A stretch of 64,000 nucleotides of DNA from Streptomyces katrae (GTDB taxonomy: Bacteria > Actinomycetota > Actinomycetes > Streptomycetales > Streptomycetaceae). The translations under genes were made by a program, and so were the position numbers. The stretch covers positions 124,001 through 188,000 of the forward strand of contig NZ_CP020042.1 in NCBI RefSeq assembly GCF_002028425.1, written 5' to 3'. How positions within the stretch are numbered: the first letter of the stretch is position 1; the number at the start of each line of letters is the position of its first letter. The notes beneath the pieces were generated by a model. It had not been told where the DNA came from. It did no database searches and was given only the letters and a program-made list of their open reading frames with translations. Positions 34,709-43,744 of this stretch are shown one piece after another.

Positions 34709-35527
34709 ATGGACACCATCACCGTGAACGGCATCCGGCTGGAACACGAGATCCGCGGAACCGGGGAGCCGGTCCTGCTGATCAGCCCGGTCCTCGCCGA
34801 CGGGTTCGCCCCGCTCGTCGCCGAACCGGCACTGGCCGGGAGGCACCAGCTCATCCGCTATCACAAGCGGGGCTGGAGCGGCAGCACCCACACCCCCGGG
34901 CCGGTCTCCGTCGCCGATCACGCAGCCGACGCCCTCGGACTGCTCGACCGCCTCGGCATCGAGCGCGTCCACGTGGCCGGACACTCCAGCGGCGCGGCGG
35001 TCGCCGCGCAGCTCGCCCAGGACGGGCCCGAGCGCATCGCCACGGTCACCCTGCTGGAGCTCTCGTTGCTGTCGGTGCCCGCAGGCGAGGCGTTCTTCGC
35101 CCAGGCGGCGCCGGCGTTCGGGGCGTACGCCGAAGGGGACGCCGAACGCGCCCTCGGACTGTTCATGTCCCTGGTCAGCGGGATGGAACCGGAAGCCTGC
35201 CGGGCCCTGCTCGACGAGCGCGTGCCGGGCAGCGTGGAGCAGGCGGTCAAGGACGCCGACACGTTCTTCGGGATCGAGCTGCCCGCCCTGGCCGAATGGC
35301 GGTTCGGGCCCGACGAAGCGGCGGCGATCCGCCAGCCGGTGCTGTCCGTGCTGGGGAGCGGCACCCGGCCTCTGTGGGTCGAGGTCGCGGAGTTCCTCCG
35401 CTCGAACGTGCCCGACATCGAGGAGTGCGTCATCGACGGGGTGGGCCATCTGCTCCACGTCGAACGGTCGCGGCCTGTCGCCGAAGCGCTGGCCCGCTTC
35501 CTGGCCCGTCACCCGATCGGGTCCTGA
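34709..35527 (+). CDS. alpha/beta hydrolase
   Basis: 272 residues of the alpha/beta-hydrolase fold. It starts ITVNGIRLEHEIRGTGEPVL; the oxyanion region is LLISPVLADG, the nucleophile elbow HVAGHSSGAAVAAQLA (G-H-S-S-G), and the C-terminal His is in DGVGHLLHVERSRPVAEALA. A lid region lies around residues 130-190. ATG 34709 follows GGAGG. Substrate unknown. Its promoter is shared with the divergent TPR-type gene. Confidence 0.9.
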   Translation: MDTITVNGIRLEHEIRGTGEPVLLISPVLADGFAPLVAEPALAGRHQLIRYHKRGWSGSTHTPGPVSVADHAADALGLLDRLGIERVHVAGHSSGAAVAAQLAQDGPERIATVTLLELSLLSVPAGEAFFAQAAPAFGAYAEGDAERALGLFMSLVSGMEPEACRALLDERVPGSVEQAVKDADTFFGIELPALAEWRFGPDEAAAIRQPVLSVLGSGTRPLWVEVAEFLRSNVPDIEECVIDGVGHLLHVERSRPVAEALARFLARHPIGS

Positions 35528-35533
35528 CCACCG

Positions 35534-35562
35534 CGCCCGGCAGGCGGCGTGCCTGCCGGGCG
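35534..35562 (+). terminator. terminator after the alpha/beta hydrolase
   Basis: A 12-bp perfect stem, CGCCCGGCAGGC / GCCTGCCGGGCG, with a 5-nt loop starting 7 nt after the stop. Confidence 0.75.
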
Positions 35563-35581
35563 TCGGGAGGGGCGGTGGCGT

Positions 35582-35795
35582 TGCCTCCGCCAGGGCGTCC
35601 AGGACTGCCTGGGCGTGCTTGGCGGGCTTGGCCTCGCCGGACCCCGCCGATGGTGCCCAGGCCCGCCTCGGTGCCGGAAGCCGCGTGGCGATCTCCGGCA
35701 GCGTCGCATCGGGGAAGACGACATACGCCGGTACGCCCTGCTCGCGCGCCGTCGCGGCCAGCCGCCAGGCGCGCAGCGCCAGGAAGAACGGCTCG
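35582..35795 (-). pseudogene. RecQ helicase HRDC-domain remnant
   Basis: Reads ALRAWRLAATAREQGVPAYV, VFPDATLPEIATRLPA, then GEAKPAKHAQAVLDALAEA. This is the HRDC domain at the end of RecQ-like helicases (L..WR...A...GVPAYVVF.DATL..IA...P, G.GEAK...Y...VL). A compensating pair of shifts lies in the middle. The helicase core is absent. Confidence 0.65.
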
Positions 35796-36298
35796 GCCCC
35801 GACCAAACCAACGGGCAGCCGATGCGCTCCCGCAGGACAGGTCCTCCAGCCGTCACACCTCCCCCGCTGTAGAACCGCCCCAAGGGGGACTGCGCCCACG
35901 CCGCTCTGGAGCGGTCGGGCACGCCAGAGAGCCGGCGGGCTGGTCAGCGGGTGCCGTCGGCCGCGGCTGCGTGCGGCGACGTGTGACGGCGGCCGGTGCC
36001 CGGCCGACAGCACCCCGAGGGGAAGAGCCACCGACGCGGCGGGCGGCCCCTCGCCCTGCCCATCCCACCCGATCCGACGTTGCCGCACACGCGCGACCCG
36101 CCCCCACACCTGCCGGAACCACCCGCACAGACCCCGTTACCGCGCCGGCGGGCCGACGCAGTGAGCGCAGGAGACCCCTGTCGGCGCGCACGGCTCCGGC
36201 CAGGTACGTGAGGCGTCGTGAGGTGAGTAGGCGGACTCAGGTGGCCGGGGCCGGCAGCTTCGACACTGGCTGCAGGACGAACGGGAACGGGGGACGTG

Positions 36299-36760
36299 AT
36301 GGTACGGCGCTGGTCGAAGCCTGAGATGTGGGTGCCCGGTGGGTATTTGGCGCTGGTCGCCGCGATGATGGTCTGGCTCGAGGTGGCCGGCCGGACCGGG
36401 CACGACGTCGGCATGGGCGCCATCTGGCCCGCCCTGGCCACGGCGCCGGTCAGCCTCCTGCTCCTGGGCTCCTTCGGAGCCGCGGCGAATGCCGTGGGGC
36501 AGGACCCGGCCCAGGCGCCGATAGTGGAGCCCTCCTATGGCTCGCAGCCGCCGGGCCCGATGCCCACGGCCTTCCCCTCGGTGGGGGATCCGCTTCCCTC
36601 CGACTGGGTACCGGACACGTCGGTGGCCGGCAGACCCGAGGTGTGGGACGCCTTCGGCTTCTACATCCCGATCCTGGTCGGCGCCCTGATCAACGCCGCA
36701 GTGATCTGGGCCCTGCTCCGTTGCTGGGCGCGGTGGCGCAATGCGCGACCGGCAGCCTAG
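36299..36760 (+). CDS. small membrane protein with two or three helices
   Basis: 153 residues: helix 1 GGYLALVAAMMVWLEVAG, helix 2 WPALATAPVSLLLLGSFGAA, a Pro-rich extracytoplasmic loop (PPGPMPTAFPSVGDPLPSDW), and helix 3 AFGFYIPILVGALINAAVIWALL followed by Arg. It resembles the SCO4225-type membrane proteins of streptomycetes. I chose ATG 36299; GTG 36296 directly precedes it. Function unknown. Confidence 0.75.
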   Translation: MVRRWSKPEMWVPGGYLALVAAMMVWLEVAGRTGHDVGMGAIWPALATAPVSLLLLGSFGAAANAVGQDPAQAPIVEPSYGSQPPGPMPTAFPSVGDPLPSDWVPDTSVAGRPEVWDAFGFYIPILVGALINAAVIWALLRCWARWRNARPAA

Positions 36761-36976
36761 GCACCGATGGATGCTTTCGAGGGCCGGGAACCGGGACGCG
36801 GACGCGGACGCGGACGGGACCGGCGAAGCCCAACTCCGCATCACGCGATGTGGGCCTGGCCTGGCTCGTACTGGCCCAACGCTGCGCCGCACTGCCATCT
36901 GCTCCCCGCACAACAAGCTCAGCTGGGAGGCTGCCGAGCTCGACGAAGCCGACGATGTCGCCGACGGGCCGCCGGT

Positions 36977-37011
36977 GCCGCTGCGGGGCGGGGATGCCGC
37001 TCCGCAGCGGC
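36977..37011 (-). terminator. terminator after the VWA-like metallopeptidase gene
   Basis: A 10-bp perfect stem, GCCGCTGCGG / CCGCAGCGGC, with a 15-nt loop, ending 7 bases from the stop of the minus-strand operon. The 36761-36960 stretch upstream holds no gene I can support; it includes a GGACGC tandem run near 36795. Confidence 0.6.
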
Positions 37012-37017
37012 GGGTCG

Positions 37018-38346
37018 TCAGCCCAGGTGGACGACCCGGGCCCAGGGAGGCGGGCCCTCGGGGACGTAGTCCTGGTCGTTCTCGTCCGTGGGGCGGCCGA
37101 GCCGGGGGAAGAGGCCGACGACCGTGCGGCAGGACGGCTGGGCGGAGGGCCAGGGCGTCTGGCCGTCCGTCAGGGCGACGATCACGTCCGGGCGGGGGCG
37201 GCAGCGCAGCGCACGGGCGAAGCCGGACCTGAGGTCCGTACCGCCGCCGCCGATCAGCTCCAGGTTCTCGGCACGGCACAGCGGTACGGCCACCCCCGCC
37301 GCCGCGTCGCAGGAGATCACCGAGACCAGATCGCGGCGACCGCCCACCGCCCGTGAGATCGCCGCGACCTCCAGCAGCGCCGTGCCCAGTTCGGCGTCGC
37401 TGACCGACCCGGAGGTGTCGATCACGACGCAGACCCGGGGCGGCGTCCGCCGCAGGCTCGGCAGCACCACGCCGGGAACCCCGGCCGAGCGCCGCGACGG
37501 GCGCCGGTAGCTGTGGTCCTCCCCCGCTCCCGGCCCGCCTGCGGCCGCCCGCACCGCCGCCCCGAGCAGCTGCCGCCACGGCTGAGGCGGATGGAAGGCC
37601 TCGTCGGCCCAGCGCCGCCAGCCCTCCGGCGCGTCCCCGGGCCGGCCGGTGATCGCCTCGGCCACCCGGAAGCGGACCGCGTCCCGCTGCTGCCGGCTCA
37701 GCCCGTGCGCGCCCTCCGGACCCAGTTCCCAGGGCCGCGCCCAGCCGTCCGCGCCACTGCCGCAGTCCAGCCAGGCCATCTGCGGGGTGCGGTCGGCCAT
37801 CGGGAAGCGGCGCAGGTACTCCTCCATCAACAACCCCTCGGGCAGGCCCATCATGGCCGGCCGCACGGCCCCCGCGGGCATGGGCAGACCGTCGCCGAAG
37901 ATGTCGTCGTTGATCTCGAAGTCGGCGGCGATGTTCTGCCGCAGCCGCTGCCCGGGGCCGCTCTCCCCGTGCTCGCGCGCGTACCGCTCGCCGCGCTCGT
38001 GGTGGTCCCTCAGCAGGTGCGAGACCTCGTGCACCCACACGCCCGCCAGCTGCTCCAGCGGGGTGCGCGCCACGAAGGACGGGGAGACGTAGCAGCGCCA
38101 GTGCGCGTCCACCGCCATGGTGGGCACCGACCGGTCCTCCACCACGTGCAGCGCGAACAGCGCCCCGGCGAGGTACGGGCGGACGGACGCCGCGTGCAGC
38201 CGGGCGGCCAGCAGCTTCTCCGTGTCCAACGGCACCGCGGGGCCGGGCGGCTCGCCGGGGACCGCCGCCCGTACGGGCCGCGGCGGCGGAGGCGGAGCCA
38301 TGGGACGCGGACGAGGGCGGGGGCGCGGACGGGCGGGAGTGGTCAT
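37018..38346 (-). CDS. DUF2201-type putative metallopeptidase with VWA-like domain
   Basis: 442 residues. After an Arg/Pro-rich head, an N-terminal domain carries the zinc motif AGVWVHEVSHLLRDHHERGE (HExxH) and ADFEINDDIFGDGLPMPAG. The C-terminal half is a VWA-like domain with the metal-site motif VCVVIDTSGSVSDAELGTAL (D-x-S-x-S) and later GGGGTDLRSGFA. The ATG overlaps the upstream AAA ATPase stop (ATGA). The pair is thus a MoxR-AAA/VWA module like RavA-ViaA; the target is unknown. Confidence 0.88.
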   Translation of the reverse strand: MTTPARPRPRPRPRPMAPPPPPRPVRAAVPGEPPGPAVPLDTEKLLAARLHAASVRPYLAGALFALHVVEDRSVPTMAVDAHWRCYVSPSFVARTPLEQLAGVWVHEVSHLLRDHHERGERYAREHGESGPGQRLRQNIAADFEINDDIFGDGLPMPAGAVRPAMMGLPEGLLMEEYLRRFPMADRTPQMAWLDCGSGADGWARPWELGPEGAHGLSRQQRDAVRFRVAEAITGRPGDAPEGWRRWADEAFHPPQPWRQLLGAAVRAAAGGPGAGEDHSYRRPSRRSAGVPGVVLPSLRRTPPRVCVVIDTSGSVSDAELGTALLEVAAISRAVGGRRDLVSVISCDAAAGVAVPLCRAENLELIGGGGTDLRSGFARALRCRPRPDVIVALTDGQTPWPSAQPSCRTVVGLFPRLGRPTDENDQDYVPEGPPPWARVVHLG

Positions 38347-39656
38347 CGGTGTCCACCCGTGCCGCGGCCCCGGGCGGCCTTCGCGGTACGGACCACCGAG
38401 TTCTCCGCCCGCTGGGCCAGGCCGATCACCCCGGCGAGCCGCTCCACCGACTCCGGGACCTCCCAGCCGTCGCGCCGGAGCGATGCGAGCGCCTTCGCCG
38501 GGCCCACCAGCAGGTCCGGTGCGCCGGTCTCCAGCGCCCTGACGAGGACCGCCCAGCCCGCCTCCCACCGCTCGCGCTCCGGGCGCGCCCCGACAGCGGC
38601 GACCACGGCTTCGAGCGCCGCCTGGCGCAGGTCGCCGCGTTCCGGCAGTTCGGCGGCTGCCGGGTCGGCCAGCAGCGAGTCCGGGTCGGGCAGCTCCATC
38701 CGGTCGATGTGGGCGAGCAGTTCGAGGCCGGGGCCGTCGCCGACCGCGCCCCTGACCAGCAGTGCCAGCACGTCCCGGGAAACGTCGGCGGCCGTGCCGA
38801 AGGCGAGCAGGGTCATCGCGGCCTCCCAGCTGCGCGGTGAGGGCCATGCGCCGCCGCGCCGCGTCTCGGTGGTCGGCAGCCGGTGGATCAGCGTGGGCCG
38901 GGCGTTCAGGAAGCCGCAAACCGCCTGGCGGGCGAACGCCACCGCCCCGGACAGCCCCGCCGGGTCCAGCCGGGGCAGCTCCGCGCGCGGCCAGACCCCG
39001 CCGAGACCGCGCACCACCACCTCCCGGTCGTGCACCCAGTACAGGTGCACGAAGCGGTTGGCCAGGGGCGGACTCAGCTCCCAGCCGTCCGCCGCCGAGG
39101 CCCGCGGATTGGCCGCGGCCACGATCCGTACGCCGGGCGGCAGTTGCAGCGCGCCGACCCTCCGCTCCAGGACGACGCGCAGCAGGGCGGCCTGGACGGC
39201 GGGCGTGGCGGTCGACAGCTCGTCCAGGAAGAGCAGCCCGCGCCCGGCGCGCACCAGCTCCACGGCCCACTGCGGCGGCGCCATGGGCACCCCGTTCGCG
39301 GCGGGATCCTCGCCCAGCACGGGCAGGCCGGAGAAGTCGGTCGGCTCGTGGACGCTGGCGATCACTGTCGTCAGCGGCAGGTCCAGGGAGGCGGCGAGCT
39401 GGGTCAGCGCGGCGGTCTTCCCGATGCCGGGTTCGCCCCAGAGCAGGACGGGCAGGTCCGCGGCCACGGCCAGGGCCAGCGCCTCCAGCTGCTCGTCGGG
39501 GCGCGGCTCGGTGGTGGTGGTCCGCAGAAGTGTCCGGAGGTCCTCGGCGAGGGAGAGCTGGGGCCGGTCGCCGTCCGCGGGAGGGGCGGAAGGGGCGGGA
39601 AGGGTGGGGAGGCCGGGAAGGGAAGGGAGGTTAGGGAGGAGAGTGCTGGAGGACAT
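38343..39656 (-). CDS. MoxR-type AAA ATPase
   Basis: 437 residues. After a Pro/Leu-rich head, the AAA core has Walker A LLWGEPGIGKTAALTQLA, the MoxR-like PTDFSGLPV, Walker B GRGLLFLDELSTATPAVQAA, sensor 1 RIVAAANPRASAADG and the Arg-finger region SPPLANRFVHLYW. It probably remodels a target protein together with the VWA-like metallopeptidase, to which it is translationally coupled. ATG 39656 follows AGGTGA. Confidence 0.92.
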   Translation of the reverse strand: MSSSTLLPNLPSLPGLPTLPAPSAPPADGDRPQLSLAEDLRTLLRTTTTEPRPDEQLEALALAVAADLPVLLWGEPGIGKTAALTQLAASLDLPLTTVIASVHEPTDFSGLPVLGEDPAANGVPMAPPQWAVELVRAGRGLLFLDELSTATPAVQAALLRVVLERRVGALQLPPGVRIVAAANPRASAADGWELSPPLANRFVHLYWVHDREVVVRGLGGVWPRAELPRLDPAGLSGAVAFARQAVCGFLNARPTLIHRLPTTETRRGGAWPSPRSWEAAMTLLAFGTAADVSRDVLALLVRGAVGDGPGLELLAHIDRMELPDPDSLLADPAAAELPERGDLRQAALEAVVAAVGARPERERWEAGWAVLVRALETGAPDLLVGPAKALASLRRDGWEVPESVERLAGVIGLAQRAENSVVRTAKAARGRGTGGHR

Positions 39657-39788
39657 GGGTATCACCTGTGTGGATTTCGGGGACGGAGGCTGCTCCGTCG
39701 GAATGCCGCGTGAGACATGGCTTGTGGCGTGTGGTGTATGACGTGTGCCGCCGAGGGCGGAGGGCGCGCGAGGTTCTGGCGGACGGTT

Positions 39789-39822
39789 GCGGGATGTGGA
39801 TGCGGGATGCGGGATGCGGGAT
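39789..39822. repeat. heptamer tandem repeat GCGGGAT
   Basis: Three exact copies of GCGGGAT at 39802-39822 and one at 39789-39795, in the 206-bp gap between the unknown gene and the AAA gene. Confidence 0.85.
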
Positions 39823-39862
39823 GAGCCAAGCGCTACAGCGGGCGTCACGGCCCGCGCCGCCG

Positions 39863-41320
39863 TCAGCCGTGGAAGCCGATCCGGGGACGGTTGCGGGAGC
39901 TCCGCTTGCCGCGCAGGAACCGGGGCAGACGCCGGTCGAGCCGCGGGCGGCGGCTGCTGCCGTCCGCCACCAGGGCGGCGGGATGCACGGCCACCAGCCC
40001 CGCGCGGAAGCGCCCGTCTTCGAGGCGCCCCGCGACCGCCGCCTCCAGGGCCTCCCGCAGGGGACCTTCCCGCAGCATCGCGCCGGGGCCGAGGAGACTC
40101 TCGACCACGGCCAGGGCACCGGCCACGTCGCCATGGCCGAGCCGCTCGCGGACCGCGGGCAGTGCCTCGGGGCTGCGGTGGACGGAGTCGACGGCCCGCA
40201 GACAGGGCAAGCCCGGACCGCCGAGCGCCATGAGCAGTTCCTCGCGGGCCAGTTGGGCCGGTTCGTGGTCGACGGCCGTCAGCACCCCGTCCCGCAGCGC
40301 GATCCGGTGGACCTCCCCGAGACATTCGACGCGGTGCGGGTCCGCGCCTACGGAGGCGGCCGGCCCGGGCTCGGGCACCGGGCCGCGTACGGGCGGCCGT
40401 ACGGAACCCGACGCCGGCAGCGCGGCCGCGACCAGCGGGTGCAACCGGTCGGCCGAGAGCAGGCCGGCCCGGAGCAGTTCGAGGTCGGGCAGCGGCCTCG
40501 CCGCGGCATCCGGCAGCACCGGCAGCGCCGCCGCCGCCTGCGCCGACAGCGCCTCGCGCACCGGCCGCAGCACCGGCGCGTGGCCGTCGTCGGGAGCGAC
40601 GAGCTCGAAGACACCACGGCCGCGCGCGCCGAAGCGTACGGTGAACGCCCCGCGAGGGCCGTGGCCGTCGGCACGCAGCAGCAGCTCGGCCTCGGCGGCC
40701 CAGTGCTTCGGCAGCCGTGAGGGCCCGGGCCCGTGATCCTCCGGATCGCGGGATTCCGGCCCGTACGGTGGGGTCTCCCCGGCCCAGCACCTGCGCGCGA
40801 GCTCGGCGCTGCGCGTGCCGTCCCAGAGGTGGCGGTGCAGGTCGAGCCGGAAGCGCCGGTCGGGGTGGGGATGGGGGTGGGGCGGGGGCGCCCCGTCCCG
40901 GGACCCCTCCCAGAGCGCCAGGGACATTCGCTGGCCCGCGTCCGCCCAGGCGGGCGGCGTGCGCACCACGAGCCGGGGTGCGGCCGGGCCGTCGGCCCCG
41001 TAGCGGGCCAGACAGACGGTGAGGCCAGGCCGCAGACGCCCGTCCGGGGCCGTCCGGGGCATGTGCCAGCGCAGCAGATCGGGCGCCAGACGGCGCAGAT
41101 CGGCCCGTAGGCGGGAGGCGAGGTCGGTGCCGTGGCGGTCGCGCACGGCGCGCAGATCGAGATCGACGTCGATCCGGGCGGCGGCGCAGGCCCCCGCCCA
41201 GTCACCGACGGCGCGGCGCACCGTCGCGTTCTCGATCATGGACGGTGGCACGGCGTACTCGCGTACGCGTTGCCACATGAGCAGGCGGGCAGGAATCGGT
41301 TCCGCGAAGTGAGATGCCAT
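39863..41320 (-). CDS. unknown protein upstream of the MoxR/VWA pair
   Basis: 485 residues; ATG 41320 follows AAGGTGAG by 5 nt. Visible: MASHFAEPIPARLLMWQRVR, a charged middle (DVDLDLRAVRDRHGTDLASR), a His/Pro stretch (HPHPHPD), and a C-terminal regulatory-looking half (GPGAMLREGPLREALEAAVA), ending in a very basic tail (RPRLDRRLPRFLRGKRSSRN). No enzyme motif is recognised. Its order upstream of AAA and VWA genes suggests a third component, possibly an adaptor. The 206-bp gap leaves open whether it shares their transcript. Confidence 0.75.
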   Translation of the reverse strand: MASHFAEPIPARLLMWQRVREYAVPPSMIENATVRRAVGDWAGACAAARIDVDLDLRAVRDRHGTDLASRLRADLRRLAPDLLRWHMPRTAPDGRLRPGLTVCLARYGADGPAAPRLVVRTPPAWADAGQRMSLALWEGSRDGAPPPHPHPHPDRRFRLDLHRHLWDGTRSAELARRCWAGETPPYGPESRDPEDHGPGPSRLPKHWAAEAELLLRADGHGPRGAFTVRFGARGRGVFELVAPDDGHAPVLRPVREALSAQAAAALPVLPDAAARPLPDLELLRAGLLSADRLHPLVAAALPASGSVRPPVRGPVPEPGPAASVGADPHRVECLGEVHRIALRDGVLTAVDHEPAQLAREELLMALGGPGLPCLRAVDSVHRSPEALPAVRERLGHGDVAGALAVVESLLGPGAMLREGPLREALEAAVAGRLEDGRFRAGLVAVHPAALVADGSSRRPRLDRRLPRFLRGKRSSRNRPRIGFHG

Positions 41321-41679
41321 CAGCACTCACCTTGCGCGGAAGATTCCCCCAATCCGGTAGAGGAGTAGATCTTCATCGGCGGCATCATAAGCAGGTCCCG
41401 GATGACCTGTCACCGGGGTTTCGGATCCGGCGGGCCGGAAGTGGCGGTCTCCCGGGGCGGAACGGTTGCCGGCGGGCGACGGAGCGGCATCGTGCACCGT
41501 GCGGGTTCAGATGTGCCGGTCCGGCGCGCAGAAGGCCGGTTCGCTCACCGAGCTGTCCTCCGCCCTGGCCGTGTCCGGGTACAGGTTGGGCCCGCCGGGC
41601 ACGGCCGCTCCGTTCAGGCCGAAACGGAGGCCCAGGTCGTGCCGCGGAGAGGCGCTTGGCCTGCACTCCACCGGCAGGC

Positions 41680-41860
41680 TCACCCTGCAGGGCGTCGGTG
41701 CCGCCCTCGCCGGGGCGGTCGCCCGGTACGTCGCGCCGGACACCGCGACGGCCGTCATGGCCGCGACGTCGGTCGCGGTCACCCTCCTGCCGGCGCCCGG
41801 ACTGCGCGGGGAGCCGGCAGCCGTCCCGGAACAACCGGCTGCAACGGGCCGGGTCGAACG
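41680..41860 (+). pseudogene. MFS transporter remnant
   Basis: Reads GRLTLQGVGAALAGAVARYV, APDTATAVMAATSVAVTLLP, APGLRGEP, resembling the last two helices of an MFS efflux protein. On the opposite strand, 41507-41640 has an unrelated open tail (GLRFGLNGAAVPGGPNLYPD) that I cannot assign. Confidence 0.4.
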
Positions 41861-42029
41861 CCACGGCCCAGCGGGCGCTGCCGAGACATAATCCGGCGTT
41901 TCATAGGTGGTCTGTTCAACGGCTGAGTCGATCCCTTGCTCCGCTCGCGCAAGCAACGGTAAGCCGGCCTGGCGGTCTGCCCTTGGTCCCCACCGCCCCC
42001 GGTAGCCGAAGCCCAGACACACTCCCACG

Positions 42030-42401
42030 GGCCGGCAGAGATCCATCATCGATGCGGACACCCGCCTGGTTGTCGCCTCGGCCCGGCCGACGCCGGGGAA
42101 CTGGGACGACGCTCACGTCTGGCGGGAGTCGGACGTGACGGCCGCGGCGGCCGGGACGACAGTGATCGCGGACGGCGCCTACCTCGGTACCGGGCTGATC
42201 ATCCCGCACCGCAAACGTGCCGGACGGCCTCTCCTGCGCGGCCAGGAGGAGGACGATGCCGAACACCGACGGGTCCGGGCCCGCGTCGGGCACACCTTCG
42301 CCCGCATGAAGAACTGGCAGAGCCTCCGCGACTGCCGCCAGAGGGAGGACGGCTTCCACCACGCCGTCGCCACCATGCACAACCTGGCCATGGCACGGTG
42401 A
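42030..42401 (+). pseudogene. IS5-like transposase, C-terminal remnant
   Basis: Reads IIDADTRLVVASARPTPGNW, VIADGAYLGTGLIIPHRKRA, then RARVGHTFARMKNWQSLRDC and HNLAMAR. This is the C-terminal DDE portion of an IS5-like transposase in which the second Asp (ADGAY) and the region of the final acidic residue (HTFARMK) remain. The N-terminal part is missing. Confidence 0.75.
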
Positions 42402-42507
42402 GACAGCAGGTCAACCACCACTCAGGCTTGCCCAAGACCGACCTTCTGCAAGATTCCTTAACCAGGCGACCCCCGCCGGCTGCTCCCGCAAGGCAGTCGG
42501 GCGCTGG

Positions 42508-43143
42508 TCAGATCGTGACCGGGCCGTGGGCGGTGGCGAACTCGACCGAGACCAGGCCCGGTTCCTCATCCTCGACCCAGGTGACGTCGATCTGGTCGAG
42601 GGGGTGGTCGGCCGGTTCGCCCAGGAATTCGGCGATGGAGGCGGCGTCGCCGGCGATGGAGACCCCGTGGATGGTGGTGGAGGTGCGCGGGTCGGCACTC
42701 GGGCGCTCCTCGATGGGAACCAACCACTGAAGGAAGTACGGCAGTTGCGGGTCCTCCATCAGTTCCAGCAGGCCGATCTGCTTCCACCTCAGGTCGAATC
42801 CGTCGGGGCGGACGCGGTGGCCCTCGGCCGAGGTGCGACCGAGGCGGGCCTCGACCGGGGCGATGTCGTCGACGGAGACCACCCAACCGAGCCAGCCGCC
42901 ACCCTCGGCGGCGCGGCGCGCGACCGCCTGGCCGAAGGGTGCGCGGTCGGCGGCGGGGTGGTCGAGTGTGGTGACGACCTCGACGTAGGTGCCGCCGCTC
43001 AGCGGAAGAATGAAATTGCGGGTGCCGAATCGCGGGTGCACGCCCCCGTCGACGAATCCGGCGCCGAGGGCCGATCCGATCCACTGGACGGTCGAGACGA
43101 AGCTGTCGCGGGCCACCGCATAGGACACGTGATCAAGTCGCAC
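42508..43143 (-). CDS. glyoxalase-like (VOC) domain protein
   Basis: 211 residues of the glyoxalase-like type: VRLDHVSYAVARDSFVSTVQ, PRFGTRNFILPLSGGTYVEV, LDHPAADRAPFGQ, LQWLVPIEERPS, ending EPGLVSVEFATAHGPVTI. The first His (DHVSYA) and Glu (YVEVV) are in metal-ligand positions. I chose GTG 43143 because the family starts at RLDHV; an upstream in-frame start at 43380 exists. Substrate unknown. Confidence 0.8.
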   Translation of the reverse strand: MRLDHVSYAVARDSFVSTVQWIGSALGAGFVDGGVHPRFGTRNFILPLSGGTYVEVVTTLDHPAADRAPFGQAVARRAAEGGGWLGWVVSVDDIAPVEARLGRTSAEGHRVRPDGFDLRWKQIGLLELMEDPQLPYFLQWLVPIEERPSADPRTSTTIHGVSIAGDAASIAEFLGEPADHPLDQIDVTWVEDEEPGLVSVEFATAHGPVTI

Positions 43144-43432
43144 TGCGGCATCATCACCCGACAACCCGCACAAATCCCGACGCCACGCCAGCCGTCCCGG
43201 CCACATCCGCCGTGGATTCAGCCGTGGAGCGGATCGATCATCGTCATCCCGGCGGGGAGGCCCGGTCGAAGCCAGGCAGCAGCGCTGCCGCCTCGTCGAG
43301 GCCCGAACCGCTCGATCAGCCGCTGCGGGACGAGCGCTGCCGCCACAGGATTTCGATCCGGCATGCAGCACCATGCGCACCGCACTTCCAAGAGACAGGC
43401 TCTAGTAGTGCTTTGTTAGCCGGTCTTGTCAC

Positions 43433-43735
43433 GTCGGGTGTCTGGTAGTTCGCTGGCTGTATGAGGGCTGGGGAGCTTGCGGCGGTGCGGGTCCGGTTGG
43501 AGGAGTTCACTTCCGAGGTGTTCGCGCCGTTGGTGCGGCGGGACTGGCTGGAGAAGAGCCAGCTGTATCTGCGGGGTCTACTGCTGGACGGTCGCAGGAA
43601 GTCAATGCAGCCGATGGCCGAGCGGCTCGGGGTGGACCATCAACGGTTGCAGCAGTTCATGACGTCCTCGACCTGGCCGGTCGAGGACGTGCGGGCCGGG
43701 CTGGCGTGGCGGGCCGTGCAGGCGGTGCGGCCGCA
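43433..43735 (+). pseudogene. IS701-type transposase, 5' fragment, second copy
   Basis: From ATG 43461: MRAGELAAVRVRLEEFTSEV, LRGLLLDGRRKSMQPMAERL, VDHQRLQQFMTSSTWPVEDV, ending RPQV. It is closely similar to the copy at 13206 and 15723, but uninterrupted at ATGAC and without the TAG. The similarity ends at about 43735, before the first catalytic Asp; the next sequence belongs to an unrelated minus-strand gene ruin. Confidence 0.85.
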
Positions 43736-43744
43736 GGTGGGGCT

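Noticed and set aside
36790..36820. GGACGC tandem run as a possible functional repeat
   Set aside because: Short, imperfect and in a GC-rich stretch between convergent genes; likely simple-sequence drift.
36137..39270. Very long alternative frames (over 700 codons) across the ATPase/VWA region
   Set aside because: Low-complexity Arg/Gly/Pro translations overlapping clear Walker A, HExxH and VWA motifs in the correct frames.
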